This document shows, one piece after another, positions 37,036 to 48,714 of a DNA stretch of 64,000 nt; the first letter of the stretch is position 1; the number at the start of each line of letters is the position of its first letter. The translations under genes were made by a program, and so were the position numbers. Under the pieces are notes generated by a model. It did no database searches. It was not told where the DNA came from and saw only the letters and a program-made list of their open reading frames with translations. Source of the stretch: Oxytricha trifallax (taxonomy: Eukaryota; Ciliophora; Spirotrichea; Sporadotrichida; Oxytrichidae); assembly GCA_000711775.1 (NCBI GenBank), contig ARYC01000247.1, positions 62,001-126,000 of the forward strand. The letters run 5' to 3'.

Positions 37036-37880
37036 AACAAAAAGTAATTTTATATAAAAAAAGAATAGAAACGAGAAACACTTCACTTTAGATAAATTAA
37101 TATAAATACATTTTATAACAAATTTCACATTTCATCATAGTATCTTAACCGATTCATTATTTTATAATTTGTTTATTAATTACAAAATCAATTAAATTTC
37201 AAAAGTGCACATCAACAAAAATTATTTTCTTAACTTTTATTTTATTAATACACTGTAAATTAATTTTGAAACTTGATTTTTGAAAATTAGTAAATAAGAA
37301 TGCAAATAATTTATTTTTATATTCCTATATTTGAATTTGACTAATTTAAAGAGTAATAATGAAATTATTTAAATTTTTCCAATTTTTCAAATATTAATAA
37401 AGAAATTAAAAAATATATATTAAAATTTTTAAAAAATTATTTCAAATTATTAGAAGCATAAATTATCAGATTAGGATAATATGAAAAGGGATTTAAAAAT
37501 TTGGATATTAATAAAAGTTATAATATTAAATGGAAACAACTTCAGATCATCCAGACTTGGAAGAGAATCAAAAACTATATAATTATATTAAAATTTTTAT
37601 TTATAAATAAATAACTAGATTATATTAATTACTTTAAAACTAATTAATAATGCTTAATTTTTTAATTTAAATACTTTATTTTGGCTTATAATCATTGTTA
37701 AATAAAATTTAATTTTGAATAATATTAAATAAACTATTTAGTGTCCCTCATAAAATATTAAAAAAGTTATTTATTCATTAATGCATTATGCTAAAATTGA
37801 TTATTTCAATTCATTTACTTATATATTAATTATAAAGAATTAGAACTCAAAGTCAATTGTAATTTAATTATAGATCCTGA

Positions 37881-38100
37881 GCTAAATCTATACAGTGACT
37901 GGAAATTAGAAAATGGGTGGGTAGTATAGTGACCATATAGAAAATAATAAAAGCATAAAGATAAAACTTAATCTCAAAATGAGAGTTACTTTTATATAAA
38001 ATTAAGATTAGCAGAGGGCAGAATTTTGTTTAGCGTTCAAACGATTCCTATTTGAGAGAGACTTTAAAGGACTTACAGACAATATAAAATCTTAATTTCT
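37881..38100 (+). pseudogene. Block E cassette Y1, strongly diverged
   Basis: Preceded by the same leader as other Y1 copies (AATTATAGATCCTGAGCTAAA). It keeps weak nucleotide similarity (AAGCATAAAGATAAAACTTA), but the protein signature IKINIKLLFS is poorly kept. No Y2 follows. Likely decayed. Confidence 0.4.
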
Positions 38101-39111
38101 CGACGAAATCTATTGTTGAAATATTAAAGTTTTATTTTTAGAATATATTAAATGTAAATAATGTATTACTGAAATTAAAAAATAATGAGGAAGAATATTA
38201 ATAATAAATCATAATAAATAATACTATAATTAAAAAGTTTCATGATAATTAATCTTAAAAATATAGGCACTTTATTAAAAATGAGTGATAATTAAATTAA
38301 CAATATAATTTTCTGTCTATTTATATATTTACTTTCAAATAAAAAGCAATAACAAGTAATTTGCAAATGAATGAATCATTAATTAAGGTATTTAAAAAAT
38401 TTATTCTACTTAATAATTTAAAAGATCCTTTTAATTAAGTGATAAATTGAAGAAAATTTCAATAAAAATAAAAGCCAATTATTTAAATTCATTACTAATT
38501 TCTCAGTCTAGAATCTTCTTTATTAAATATGAAAATTACTTAAGACTAGTTTTATTAGGCTCAGTGAAAAATACAGCAAACTTGGATATTTAAAAATATA
38601 AACATTTAATAAATTAAAATATTGATAAAGTTGATAGTATTTAAAAACTTTGTAATATCAATTTTATAAGTATTTTAATTTTATTGACTCCCATTAAGTG
38701 CCTTGAATTTACAACTTATATTAATACCATTATGTAATTTTTATACAAATTTCTTCGAAAAAAAACACATTAAAATAATTTTAAAAAACTAACTCAGAGT
38801 TATAGTTCCTATTAAAATAAGCTTTATCTTTTTATTTTTCTTTTAATATTAGACATTTAAACATACTGAAAAGTAATTGTTATACATAAAATATATATAT
38901 ATATATTTATATTACTTTGCCTATCGTTAAAGTTATTTTTTTGCACAAAGAAAATTTCAATTAAAAATCTCTAGGTTGAGTATTATTTACATCAAACGAT
39001 TAATTTAATTTATATTTTTGAAAAAAAAACTATAGTAAATGTATTACTTTTTTAAAATTTTAATATAATTGCAATAAGATTAATTTAATTTCACAATAAA
39101 ACCTCTTGGCC

Positions 39112-39237
39112 TATTCTTACCTGATTGAGAAAGCGCTCTCTGGGTTCAAATCAGCATTGAAATCATAGTTTAAGGAATTCAAGAAGGCGGGTGACGATGA
39201 AAAAATGGCTGAGACATTAAAACTTGAAAATTTTTGA
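39112..39237 (+). CDS. Coding island in block E, C-terminal exon or MDS
   Basis: A compact, GC-richer open frame reading YSYLIEKALSGFKSALKSQF and then KEFKKAGDDEKMAETLKLEN, followed by TGA at 39235-39237. Amphipathic and charged; looks like a genuine protein C-terminus. No copy of it was found in blocks A, B or D by eye. Confidence 0.5.
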
Positions 39238-40514
39238 GTAAAATTGTTGATTTTATTGATGAAAGAGGCTTAATAAAAAATAGGTAAACTAGATTATTTT
39301 TTATAAAATTTAAATAAATGACAAAAGCATCCAAAATTATGTCAGAAAATTATTTTTTTATTTTTATATTTAGTATTTTTTCAATAAGAAATATCCATGA
39401 AACATTAAGTTGTATTTTTGATTATATTGCTATCTAAATTTAATTTATTCTTTTAAATTCTACGATTTATTTATCATTTATATTAAACTGATTATACAGA
39501 TCAAAAATATTTTTTTCACACAATAATAAATTTGATTAAATAAATAAGTTACAATTATTTATATTGATTTTTGTACTTAATTTTTAAAAAAATGTTCAAT
39601 TGCAAGAATTTTTGGTTTTAATTTAAAGTTCAGGCAGAGGTATTTTAGACTCTCGCGCAACTATAAATGTACCAATCATGATTTTTATTATATAAAGGAG
39701 ATTACTACCTTTTTATAAATCCCTTCTAATTAATTTACTATAGTAAATTTAATCATACTTGAAGAAGTAGATAGAAGCAGACAAGGTTTAAAATCCCAAA
39801 AATATATAAAAATGTTCGGGTAATAAAATGAATAAAGTCACTTTAAAATTAGTAAGACTCAATTATAATTTCGAATATATAAAACAGCTAATTTTATTTG
39901 CTATACATTGATTAATCAAAGACATTTAACATTTGCTATAATATGTTAAATAATTAATTTTAAAATTTCTTTAATCGTAAATATCAATTTTAAATTGAAG
40001 TAGGTTCGTATTTAATTAACTTATAATTTCTAATAAACAATATAATATTTTGAATTAGAAATATTGAAATATGATATTTTATAAAATATCGATATATCTT
40101 TAAATATAATCTATATAATTTTGCATAAATATAATGTCTTCCTCGATGCCGCCACTATTTTGATATATTTAATAAAAATGATTCTCTAAAAATTAACTAA
40201 TCAGTGTAAATGAAAAAAAAAGTCATTACATTAAACTACTTATTAAATTAATTTTTTCATTATGATAATAAAATTTCATTTTTTTTATCTTAAAACTATT
40301 GTAATTCAATTTTATTTTAATATTTTTTTAAAAAAATAAATATTTTTGGGTTCTATTTCAAACCAGTGATAGAATCCTGAAAGAGTATCCGTGGGCTCTA
40401 CAAGAAATTTTAAAACTCAGTAATTAATTTTATTAATCCTAATTTAATTATTGTTCAAAATAAATATGCCTTTTTATATGAATAAATAAAGTTAAATTCA
40501 AGCGAATGTAAATT

Positions 40515-40820
40515 TAAAACAACATAAACCATAGCGACAATTAGTTTAGAAGAAATTTAAGTTTAGCGAAAACAAAGTTAAGCATTAGCAACCCAAATAA
40601 TCAATTTAATGAGAAGTGTAAAATTAGCAAAATTTAAGTGAAAATATGGAATCATAGAACTATAGAATTTTTTTTCATCATTAAATTATTTTATTTGAAT
40701 AGAAATACCTTATTCGGGGGTAATTTATCTTAAAATAGATTTAAGTAAGTATATTATAATTTATTTTTAAAATCATTTAAGGACAAGTTTGCTTCTCTGA
40801 AAGAATAATTATTATTATGA
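40515..40820 (+). pseudogene. Second copy of the coiled-coil gene 3' end (block E)
   Basis: Matches 28660-28956: an Asn/Ser-rich stretch (NINHSDNQFRRNLSL in the C copy), then SFKDKFASLKEQLLL and TGA at 40818-40820. Small deletions shift the frame in the first part. The central coiled coil (25-28.4 kb equivalent) is absent, so block E keeps the two ends of the block C gene with a different interior. Confidence 0.65.
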
Positions 40821-41211
40821 ATAATATTTGTCCAAAAATGATCAAAACATTAATTTAAATGTTCTAGATATTATATAAGCTTAAAGAACCCAATTTAATT
40901 TGGAATTATTTAAAGTCAAGTCCAGAAATAAAAGATATTAATTTAATTTCTTTAAAAAAAAATTTATAAATTTAATATTGCGTGAAGGAATAAATGTTTT
41001 TGTAAATTACTGAATGTATTGTTCCTCTAATTATTTACAAGATTCAAAAATAATAATAATGTATATAAATTAATAATAACAATATTAGCTTAAAAAAGTA
41101 ATAAACTATTTTAACGAAAGATTTAAATTATATATCACATTTCTGATATTAATATTGAATATTTATTGAAGGATTTATTTTAATGTTTTTCAATTTATTA
41201 TTAGAAATTAT
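40821..41211. other. AT-rich spacer
   Basis: No gene seen. Confidence 0.5.
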
Positions 41212-41838
41212 GGGGGTTCACAACACCTGAACCAGTAAATTATTTTCATATTTCTAACTCCCAAAAGGCAATTTAAATACACGATTAAAGTCAAATAAGG
41301 GATTATAAACATGATTTAAGCATTAAAAATAGGTATAGGCAACTCCATCATGTCCAAATAATCAAGTTTATTCTTGAAAAAAATCATATTAAAATTTGAT
41401 TTTTTATTAATTTTTTTTTCGAAAATATTTTGTATTTTTATCTTGAATTTCGATTTAACTAAGTGTTATACAAACTATATCCCAACAAGTCACCCATAAA
41501 ATATATATAAGTGTGCTAAACTGATATTAAAATATACATCCTTAAATTTAAATCGGCGACTTGTCGGGAAATAGCTTGTATATCACTTAGTTTAATCGAA
41601 ATTCAAAAGAAAGAAATACAAAATATTTTTGAAAAAAATCTTTAAAAAAACTGAATATTTATATGATAAATTTATATAAAAACTTGTTTTTTTCGACCCG
41701 AGGGAGTAGTCTAGGGTAAATTTATGCAATGAATTAAGATTTATTGGCCCTTAATTGACCTTAGTCATGTATTACAGGGTTTTAAAAAGAGTAGAAATAT
41801 GAAAAAAAAATTGCTAGTTCAGGTGTTACCCCCCCCCC
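41212..41838. mobile_element. Foldback element with G/C-run termini
   Basis: A 627-bp inverted repeat starting GGGGGTTCACAACACCTGAA and ending in the complement with ten Cs (41829-41838). Arms are about 300 bp with several mismatches and one internal motif AACTAAGTGATATACAA-like near the loop. Shares homopolymer G/C ends with the 5462-6300 element, but the arm sequences differ. No clear target duplication. Confidence 0.8.
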
Positions 41839-42610
41839 AATATTTCAATATATTATATAAGCTACTTCATCTTTTACTAATTAAATGGTTTTAGATGTAT
41901 TAATTTAATAAGATTATAATAATTATAACTTTCAATTTAAGATAAATAAATTATGTAAATAAACTTTCAAATAAAAAAACATTTTATGTTTATTTTTTGA
42001 GTAAAATAATCATAATTTGGTATTTTTTAAAACTTATAAAGGTAAAATTATTGAATCCTTATCAAATATTATGAAAATAAATATAAAATAAATATAATAT
42101 ATAAATATATATATATTTCCAAAATATAGAAGCAAAATTTATAGATGAGATTAGAAATGTAAATATGATATATATATTGATAAATTATTAAAGATATTAT
42201 TATTAAGATAGATGGATTCCTAAAAATACAGAGTGGTAGACTTAGCTCCTTATTTAATACAATAAATATTTTAATAATTAAACAATTAATTAATCAAATC
42301 AAATTATTTTAATGGTTTTAAATATGTTTATAATTTATATAAAAATCTTATTTCTTTAAATTTAGGTTTTAATTATTGTCAGATTAAATCTGATTTAAAT
42401 AAATTAAATTAAATTAACTAGATATATACATATATAATTTTAATAATCCTTAAATCTCAGATAAACTATGAGAAATTACTTATTTTTTAATATTCTTTAG
42501 TCATTTATTTACAAGATTTTGCCACGGTAGAAATTTAATTGAATAACAAATGCTTTTATACTTACACTTCTAAAATTACTTCACAATTTCTCTAATCTCT
42601 CTCTGTCAAT
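41839..42610. other. Block F spacer (X4-Y1 type), before E2
   Basis: No gene. The stretch 42030-42240 resembles the spacer between X4 and Y1 in blocks A and B (AAGGTAAAATTATTGAATCC..., ATAGAAGCAAAATTTATAGA...). Together with Y1/Y2 at 48.7-49.4 kb this shows a sixth block, F, split by E2. Confidence 0.5.
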
Positions 42611-42747
42611 CAAAACCCCAAAACCCCTGAAGTTGTTTGATTGAGTTTTTGATTGATAAAAGTAGACATTAACACATGCTTTATTAGGGTTTTAATAGGG
42701 TTTATGTAGGGGTTTAATGTTTAAATATTAGTATTTTAAGTGAGTAT

Positions 42748-44118
42748 ATGCGAGGTTTGGGGTCAGTTTATGACAGTGAGTATATATAATTAATGTTTAT
42801 GTTGCGTTATGGTTGCGATGATTATAGTGATCAACTCAGAGCTATTCTAAATTACACATCTATTGCAAGACTGATCCATAAATCTCCTACTGTTAGGTCT
42901 CACTATATATTTGCATTGAAAATAATAAGATAGCATCTTAATTCTAAGCCTAGAAGACCTCTAAAATTTTAACAGCATCAAATCGATTATCTTATTAATG
43001 AAAAGACTCTTAAAAACTGGGCTCATTTCTATTTAGCCTAGAGCTTTCATCGCCAATTTCCTGAGCTTCATATCTCTACTTAATCTATAGAGAATATATA
43101 AAAACAGAATGGAATATCTTACAAGACAGTCAATGCATTAAGAGAGTAATTCACTTTAATGTTCCATTTTAAAAGGATAAATTAAATTGAATATTTAATT
43201 AAATGCAGAGGCCTATTACTATTGATAAAACACAAACTTTAGATCATTTCTACTTCTACTTTAGAGTACAGCTACACCAACTTCGTGGCAGTTAGAATTT
43301 TTCTGATGTATTAAGTTGATGTTCCTTACTCAAAGGGTTTAGAGGTTAGTGTTATTACTTTTATTGATGTTGAAGGAGGTGTTAGTAGTTGTTGTATTGC
43401 ACGTATTGATACTGGTTATTGTTTTTAGTCATAGAGTATGAGTTGAAAAGCTTATGTCTAAAAGTGGAACAATTCCATGTGACGTTTGCCATATTTGAAT
43501 AATAATAATTCGGTTTATAATTAAAAATTAATATTCAAATCTAATATTGTAATAATAACATAAGTTCATACATGCTGATGAGGCAACATTCACGTTTAAT
43601 ACCTTCATATCAAGGTCTTGGTATAAAAGATATATAGCAACATTGAAGTATATGATTAAAAGGTTAAGGTTTAAACTCATGCTATACTTGATGGAATAAG
43701 CGAAGATAATGGCCTCAAGACTTATGTTATCTACACTCTCTCAATAAAGACCAAATGATACATAAAGTTCTTGGAATAACTCAGAGATAAGTATGCTAAC
43801 TACGAGATCATCCTGTTTGTTGATAACTTATCAGTTCATAAAACTATAGACTCAAGGGTAGAATATGAAAGGCTACACATAACACCTGTATTTAATGTTC
43901 CTTATAGCCCTCAGTTCAATGGAATTGAACTATATTGGGGCCTATTAAAAGGCCACTACAAGAAACTTCTGCTCTATCATTTGATGCACGATTTGAAGAT
44001 AGATACAGTTGATTTTATTAAGAGTGCTGCTAAGAGAGTCAGCGATGATAAAGCAAAAGTGTGCGCAAGAGAAGAGATATTTTTTGTATATAAATAAGTT
44101 TTAGATTTAAACGAATGA
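42748..44118 (+). pseudogene. TBE E2 42 kDa transposase, interrupted
   Basis: Start MRGLGSVYDSEY at 42748, stop TGA at 44116-44118 after VLDLNE. The first half matches the E4 copy, then a 331-bp foreign insert (43222-43552) breaks the catalytic region before KFIHADEATFTF. The second Asp motif (LFVDNLSVHKT, about 43810) and the Glu motif (SPQFNGIELYWG, about 43905) are intact downstream. Not functional as it stands. Confidence 0.85.
43222..43552 (+). mobile_element. 331-bp insertion with an ORF fragment inside E2 transposase
   Basis: Absent from the E4 transposase, where ACTAATAACATTAAG is continuous. Here TA (43220-43221) is followed by 331 bp and then TAATAACAT, consistent with a TA target. 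The insert holds an open stretch of about 75 codons ending in TGA (KHKLQIISTSTLEYSYTNFV, then LEVSVITFIDVEGGVSSCCI) that is not TBE-related. Origin unknown: another transposon fragment or captured host sequence. Confidence 0.65.
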
Positions 44119-44130
44119 TTAAGTTCACAT

Positions 44131-44274
44131 GGTCTCCAATACAGGAAACCAATAGTAGCGAGAAAGGGAAGAAAAAGCACAAAAATGAAAATATATATCT
44201 GGTTGTTTTAATCCCCAGTATTAATTTCTGTAAAGCATTAAATAAAAATAATAATAATAATAATAAGTACACAT
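44131..44274. mobile_element. 144-bp insertion with ACAT duplication
   Basis: ACAT at 44127-44130 and again at 44271-44274 bracket a segment missing from E4, where GTTCACATATTAAAT is continuous. It lies between the converging 42 and 22 kDa genes and removes the normal 22 kDa stop. It ends in an (AAT)n run and contains a short GC-richer stretch (AGTAGCGAGAAAGGGAAG). Could be a small transposon or an IES-like insertion. Confidence 0.7.
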
Positions 44275-45021
44275 ATTAAATTTGCCCGTAAAAGGTTTTA
44301 GCTTCTCTTTCTTTTCTTCCTCTTAGGGCTTGCTAGGGCCTATGTTTCTTCTCTAAGTGCCAGCTCCTGCATCTATATTCATCTCGTCTGGCTTTTAGAA
44401 TTCTTTGAAGAGTCTCTTCCTAAATTCATGCTTTACTTGTAACTTTCTCTCTCTGTTTAACTTGCTGCGATCCTTCATCAAGTATATATCAGTACCAGGA
44501 TTTTCAATAAAGTAAGAAGACTAGCTTACTTGAGATGAATGGATGCTTCTGTAGTTCCTAGAACCAGGTGTCACTTATTTTTATTCCTTGCTTCTCTTTT
44601 TTTTTTTGGAGGGATGCTGTAGCGTTTCTTGTGAGCTTCTTAAATTACTTCATTTAAGTACTCAAATTTCAGAGTTCCAAGGACACTGAAGAAAAAGTTT
44701 CTCTCTGGCAACTTATTAGAGAGTTTCAGCTTTGATGGAAGGTAGAGAGCAACGTCTGGATCACTTATAGCATCATCATAAAGATTTTTTTACAGAGATT
44801 TCAGGGTAGTTAGGTATCTCTATCATCCTAATTTCATTATACTTAAAAGCTTTTTTCCCTTCACTTAGAAAAAGCTTTTAAGAATGAGATTTTGATGTAT
44901 TAATCTTAATTAAGAACTTACTTTGCTATACCAAGCATCTATAGAGGTCCTCTTTACTTCGAAATTTTCCTATTAAATCTTGAGATTAAATTCCCTTCAT
45001 TGAATCATTCAAAGACTCCAT
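44275..45021 (-). pseudogene. TBE E2 22 kDa protein
   Basis: Start MESLNDSMKG at 45021. It has the conserved block IPNYPEISV around 44800 with a broken frame, KLSNKLPERNFFFSVLGTL-like sequence near 44700, and the C-terminal MNIDAGAGT with EEEKKEKLKPF. The intron 3' part and the following exon start are deleted (44885-44925), and the stop is displaced by the adjacent insert. Non-functional. Confidence 0.75.
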
Positions 45022-45839
45022 CTTGCTTCCTCTTTCTAGAAATGTTAATGAAATTTAAAATTATGGATATCCATTCTAAGTTTATTAAAATCTTACTACT
45101 AAATAGGGAGGACCTGCTAGAGGTCAACCTTGAAAAGATATGAGGAGAAGCATTGAAAAACTTGCTCCAAGTTTCACTAATTGATTTCAATTTTTATCAA
45201 TCTATCTTCATTAAATTGCTCCTAATAATGTTTAATTATTTTAGGAAGTCCTCCAAATTAAGTTTAAACTTTATATGGAGATAAATTTTAAGGTTAAAAC
45301 TTAATAAGTTGCAGAATAAATTTAAAAATGCTTAATAAATTAAGTTTAATCTTTATTTGGAGACTCCTAGAGAAACTAAACTTTATTAGGAGTATTTTAA
45401 TTTACTAAAACGTATAAAATTCTCATAAAATTTGTCAACTTACAATCTTCTATGGTTATTCAATTTTCTTAACTCTCAGATGAGAATCTACCACAGTGTC
45501 TTATACTCAACTATTATAGTTTATCAAGGTATATTTTATCATTATTATAATAAAATATATCAGCAAACTAAAATGAGCGCTAACCTATTGAGAAGAGCGG
45601 CATTACCTGGATAAAGTCAATAAAAGTTATCATTCCATCAACCAATAAAAGTAGAGACCAGAGACGCTAGTACTTAGTGGGAGCCTACTTTTGACAACTT
45701 TGACTAGTCTAGCTTTGAGATTATATATAAATTAAGTAGGAGGTCATCATAGAAATTGTGCAAATTGAGGAGGAGGTTAAACAACCTTTCATAGAGCATT
45801 TATAAATACCAGCCAAAGTTGACTATTAGTGCAAAGAAT

Positions 45840-46513
45840 TATCATAGTTGCATCCCATTAAATATTTTATAGATGCTGAACGAGGAAATAGGACTTTTTC
45901 CTCTAAAATCCTCCATTTTTTAAATATTAATAATTAATTAAAAATATAATTAAATTTTCAATAATTCAAACTAAACTGTATATTATCGTATTTGTTGAGA
46001 GTCACACTTTAAAAACAGTGTCTCTCGAGGATTTTAATATAGAAAAATTTTATCAACCATTTTTTCATAATTTTTCAAAATTTCCTAATCAATATATCTA
46101 TTTCTAAAAGGAATTATGATAATTCTGAAAAGAAATAGAACATTATTCTTTTTTTAGTTTTTATCTCATTTTATACCACATAATTAAGTTAAGGAATCTT
46201 AATAAGGTACTAAAAAAATCTTTAAGAACTTATTCATTTATCCTTAAGGATTATTAAAAATAAAAACAGAAAAAGCTCTATTTATTTAAAAATATTGAAA
46301 TATTGAGATTTTTGACTATATTGAATTTTTACTGATTAATTAATTAAAAACCTCGAGAGACACTGTTTTAAAGAATGACTCTCGAAAATATAAATTTTAA
46401 GTACTCTATATTAGAGGATTTAAAGATATCATATTTTTAACACTAAGCTCAAAAAAATATTATAAGCTAAAACAGCAGCTGCAGCAAAACTGTGTCAGGC
46501 TGCAACTATTGTA
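45840..46513. mobile_element. 674-bp insertion with TIRs and AAT duplication in E2
   Basis: AAT at 45837-45839 and 46514-46516 flank a segment absent from E4. Ends are TATCATAGTTGCATCC and GGCTGCAACTATTGTA, imperfect inverted repeats of about 16 bp. Inside lies a further inverted repeat built on CAGTGTCTCTCGAGG (about 46015) and CCTCGAGAGACACTG (about 46350), possibly a second element nested in it. No gene seen. Confidence 0.8.
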
Positions 46514-47419
46514 AATGCAACTAAGTTTTCCCTTACAAGTCAACTTATAAGAGACACTTGAAAGATATACACAACGATATGCCAAGGTTATATCTCAAGC
46601 ATTCAAAGAAAGATGGGAAGTATGTCTGTGAGTTCTATGAGAAGCCATATTCTCATACTAGAGATCTAAAAGTGCCTTAAAGAAAAAGCACAATTAAAGA
46701 TTTTTCTTTATTCATGAACCTACAGGGAATAGATTCCTCTAAAAAAGAAGATCAAGAAACCCAGTGGAGTCTCTTAGAGTTGAAGTGTAGAAGTATTGTC
46801 AAAATGAAGAATGCAGTCAAGAACTTTCCAGTCTCTGAGTTCAATAAAATCATGGTTAAAATAGAGGCAATGAAGATTCCTATATTAAAAATTATTGACT
46901 TAGATTCTTGCCTAGAAAGCTACCTCACTCTTGAAGATAAAAGAGAGTCATTACTGATGACTAATATGCTTACAAGATATATCCATTCAATTACTTCCTT
47001 GCTGATGACAAGTTCCAAATGGAATTTGCAAATGAGTATTATGCTCTTTAAAAGGCAAAGTTAAATGAGTGCAGGCATATCATCTAGCTTGATGCTATTT
47101 TACTTGGTAAAGATCATGTAGCCTTCAGGCTTCCATTACTTGAAATGACTTACAGAGAATTCTTATCTGACAATAGATGTCAGAGATAAATTGGCTAGAT
47201 AGTATAGCAGATAGTTGAGGGGATTGAAGAGCTTCACAAGCTAGGTTATGTTCATAGAGACTTAAAGCCAGAGAATATCATGTTGAACTTTCAGCCTCTT
47301 AGAGTTTATATTATTGACTTCAACAGAGCTCAAAGAGTGCATGCCTCTGCATAAGAAAATGTATACGGCACTCCTGGATATTTCCCAGAGAGAGAGGATT
47401 GGAGAGATGGAAACACTTA

Positions 47420-47966
47420 GCTAAAATATGATTATTTTTGTGAATAAATTGATTAATCAAGATTACACATGTTTAATAATAAATATTAAAATAAATATAT
47501 ATTTGTAGGTACTCTACCGCAGATTTTATAGTATAAACCTGCTTTGCGGTAGAGTACCTTAATTATATAATTAAATTAAAATTAAAATAAATATATATAG
47601 CATTACTTTTTCTAAAGAATGCATTTAATAATAGTGTAATATATAATAAATAATTAAAACATCAAAATACAATATAAAAAAGCTAAAACTTAAATGATGA
47701 TTATTAAAATTGTTACAAGCATTATTATTTGAACATTAAATATAAAAATAAAATTTATAATGCATTCTTTAGAAAAAGTAATGCTATATATATTTATTTT
47801 AATTTTAATTTAATTATATAATTAAGGTACTCTACCGCAAAGCAGGTTTATACTATAAAATCTGCGGTAGAGTACCTACAAATATAAATTTATTTTAATA
47901 TTTATTATTAAACATGTGTAATCTTGATTAATCAATTTATTCACAAAAATAATCATATTTTAGCTA
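47420..47966. mobile_element. 547-bp foldback MITE in the E2 kinase gene
   Basis: Inverted arms of about 200 bp (47420-47620 and 47765-47966) with the motif GGTACTCTACCGCA near both ends of a sub-hairpin. The direct repeat ACTTA at 47415-47419 and 47967-47971 fits a 4-5 bp target duplication; in E4 the site is uninterrupted (ATACTTAATGGGATATC). No coding capacity. Confidence 0.9.
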
Positions 47967-48411
47967 ACTTAATGGGATATCTGGGCTCTAGCAGTAATAA
48001 TTATAGAGAACGACATGCCAAGAAACGATTACTTTAGCTGCAGGAGGGAGAGAGATTCTAAGCAGAGAATCAAACAATATCTCGATAAAAATAAAATAAA
48101 TGGATGTCTCAGAGAACTTGCAAACTCAACTATTATCAAGCCAAGCTAAGAGAATTAATAAACAATATAAACAATCAAAAATCAACTTAGAAAGATAAAA
48201 TTCAAAGAACTGCCACATGACTCTAAGCTTGTGTTTGTGTGAAATATTTTTTAAAAACTCGCTTGTTATACTCACTTAAATTTACAAATATTTAAACATT
48301 AAACCCCTACATAAACCCTATTAAAACCTTAATAAATTATACACTAATAGTCAATTTCTATCAATCAAAAACTCAATCAAACTACTGAAAGAGTTTTGGG
48401 GTTTTGAATGC

Positions 48412-48714
48412 TCAGGCGCTATTTTAAAAATGACTTGCAGAGCTGTAGATAATCGAACTTAAAATTACCAAGTAGTAGATACGCTGATGTGTCCTCCACC
48501 AAATATTGATCGTATTGCTAGCTGAATTGGCATTAGTATTAAAATTTCATTTGGTACATCAGCTCAATTTGTGTTTTGCTATGGATTTAAAACTATAAAA
48601 TTCAGTGGTTTTAAAATTTTTAATAAGTAAATAATGCATATCAATACATTACTTCTACTACAAATTATTTTTTAATATAATTATTTAAAACACTAAATTA
48701 ATTGTTTTTTAATT
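48412..48714. other. Block F spacer after E2
   Basis: No gene seen. Partially palindromic around CTGATGTGTCCTCCACCAAA and ATTTGGTACATCAG (48490-48570). Confidence 0.45.

Larger units (their letters stand above)
45573..48242 (+). pseudogene. TBE E2 57 kDa zinc-finger/kinase, split by two insertions
   Basis: Start MSANLLRRAALPG at 45573; stop TGA at 48240-48242 after PHDSKLVFV. A zinc finger of the form C-x2-C...H-x4-H begins at about 45827 and is split by the 674-bp insert, resuming FPYKSTYKRHLKDIH at about 46520. The kinase part reads LPLLEMTYREFLSDN, then HKLGYVHRDLKPENIM (about 47235) and IIDFNRAQRV (about 47310), then GTPGYFPERED. The 547-bp MITE (47420-47966) cuts it just after this. DFN again replaces DFG. 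Confidence 0.85.
42611..48408. mobile_element. TBE: TBE transposon E2, enlarged by four insertions
   Basis: Starts CAAAACCCCAAAACCCC at 42611 and ends TTTTGGGGTTTTG at 48408, with AAT on both sides (42608-42610 and 48409-48411). Its 5,798 bp exceed the standard 4.1 kb by about 1.7 kb, which is accounted for by insertions of 331, 144, 674 and 547 bp. Gene order is inverted relative to E1: 42 kDa (plus), 22 kDa (minus), 57 kDa (plus). Confidence 0.93.
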
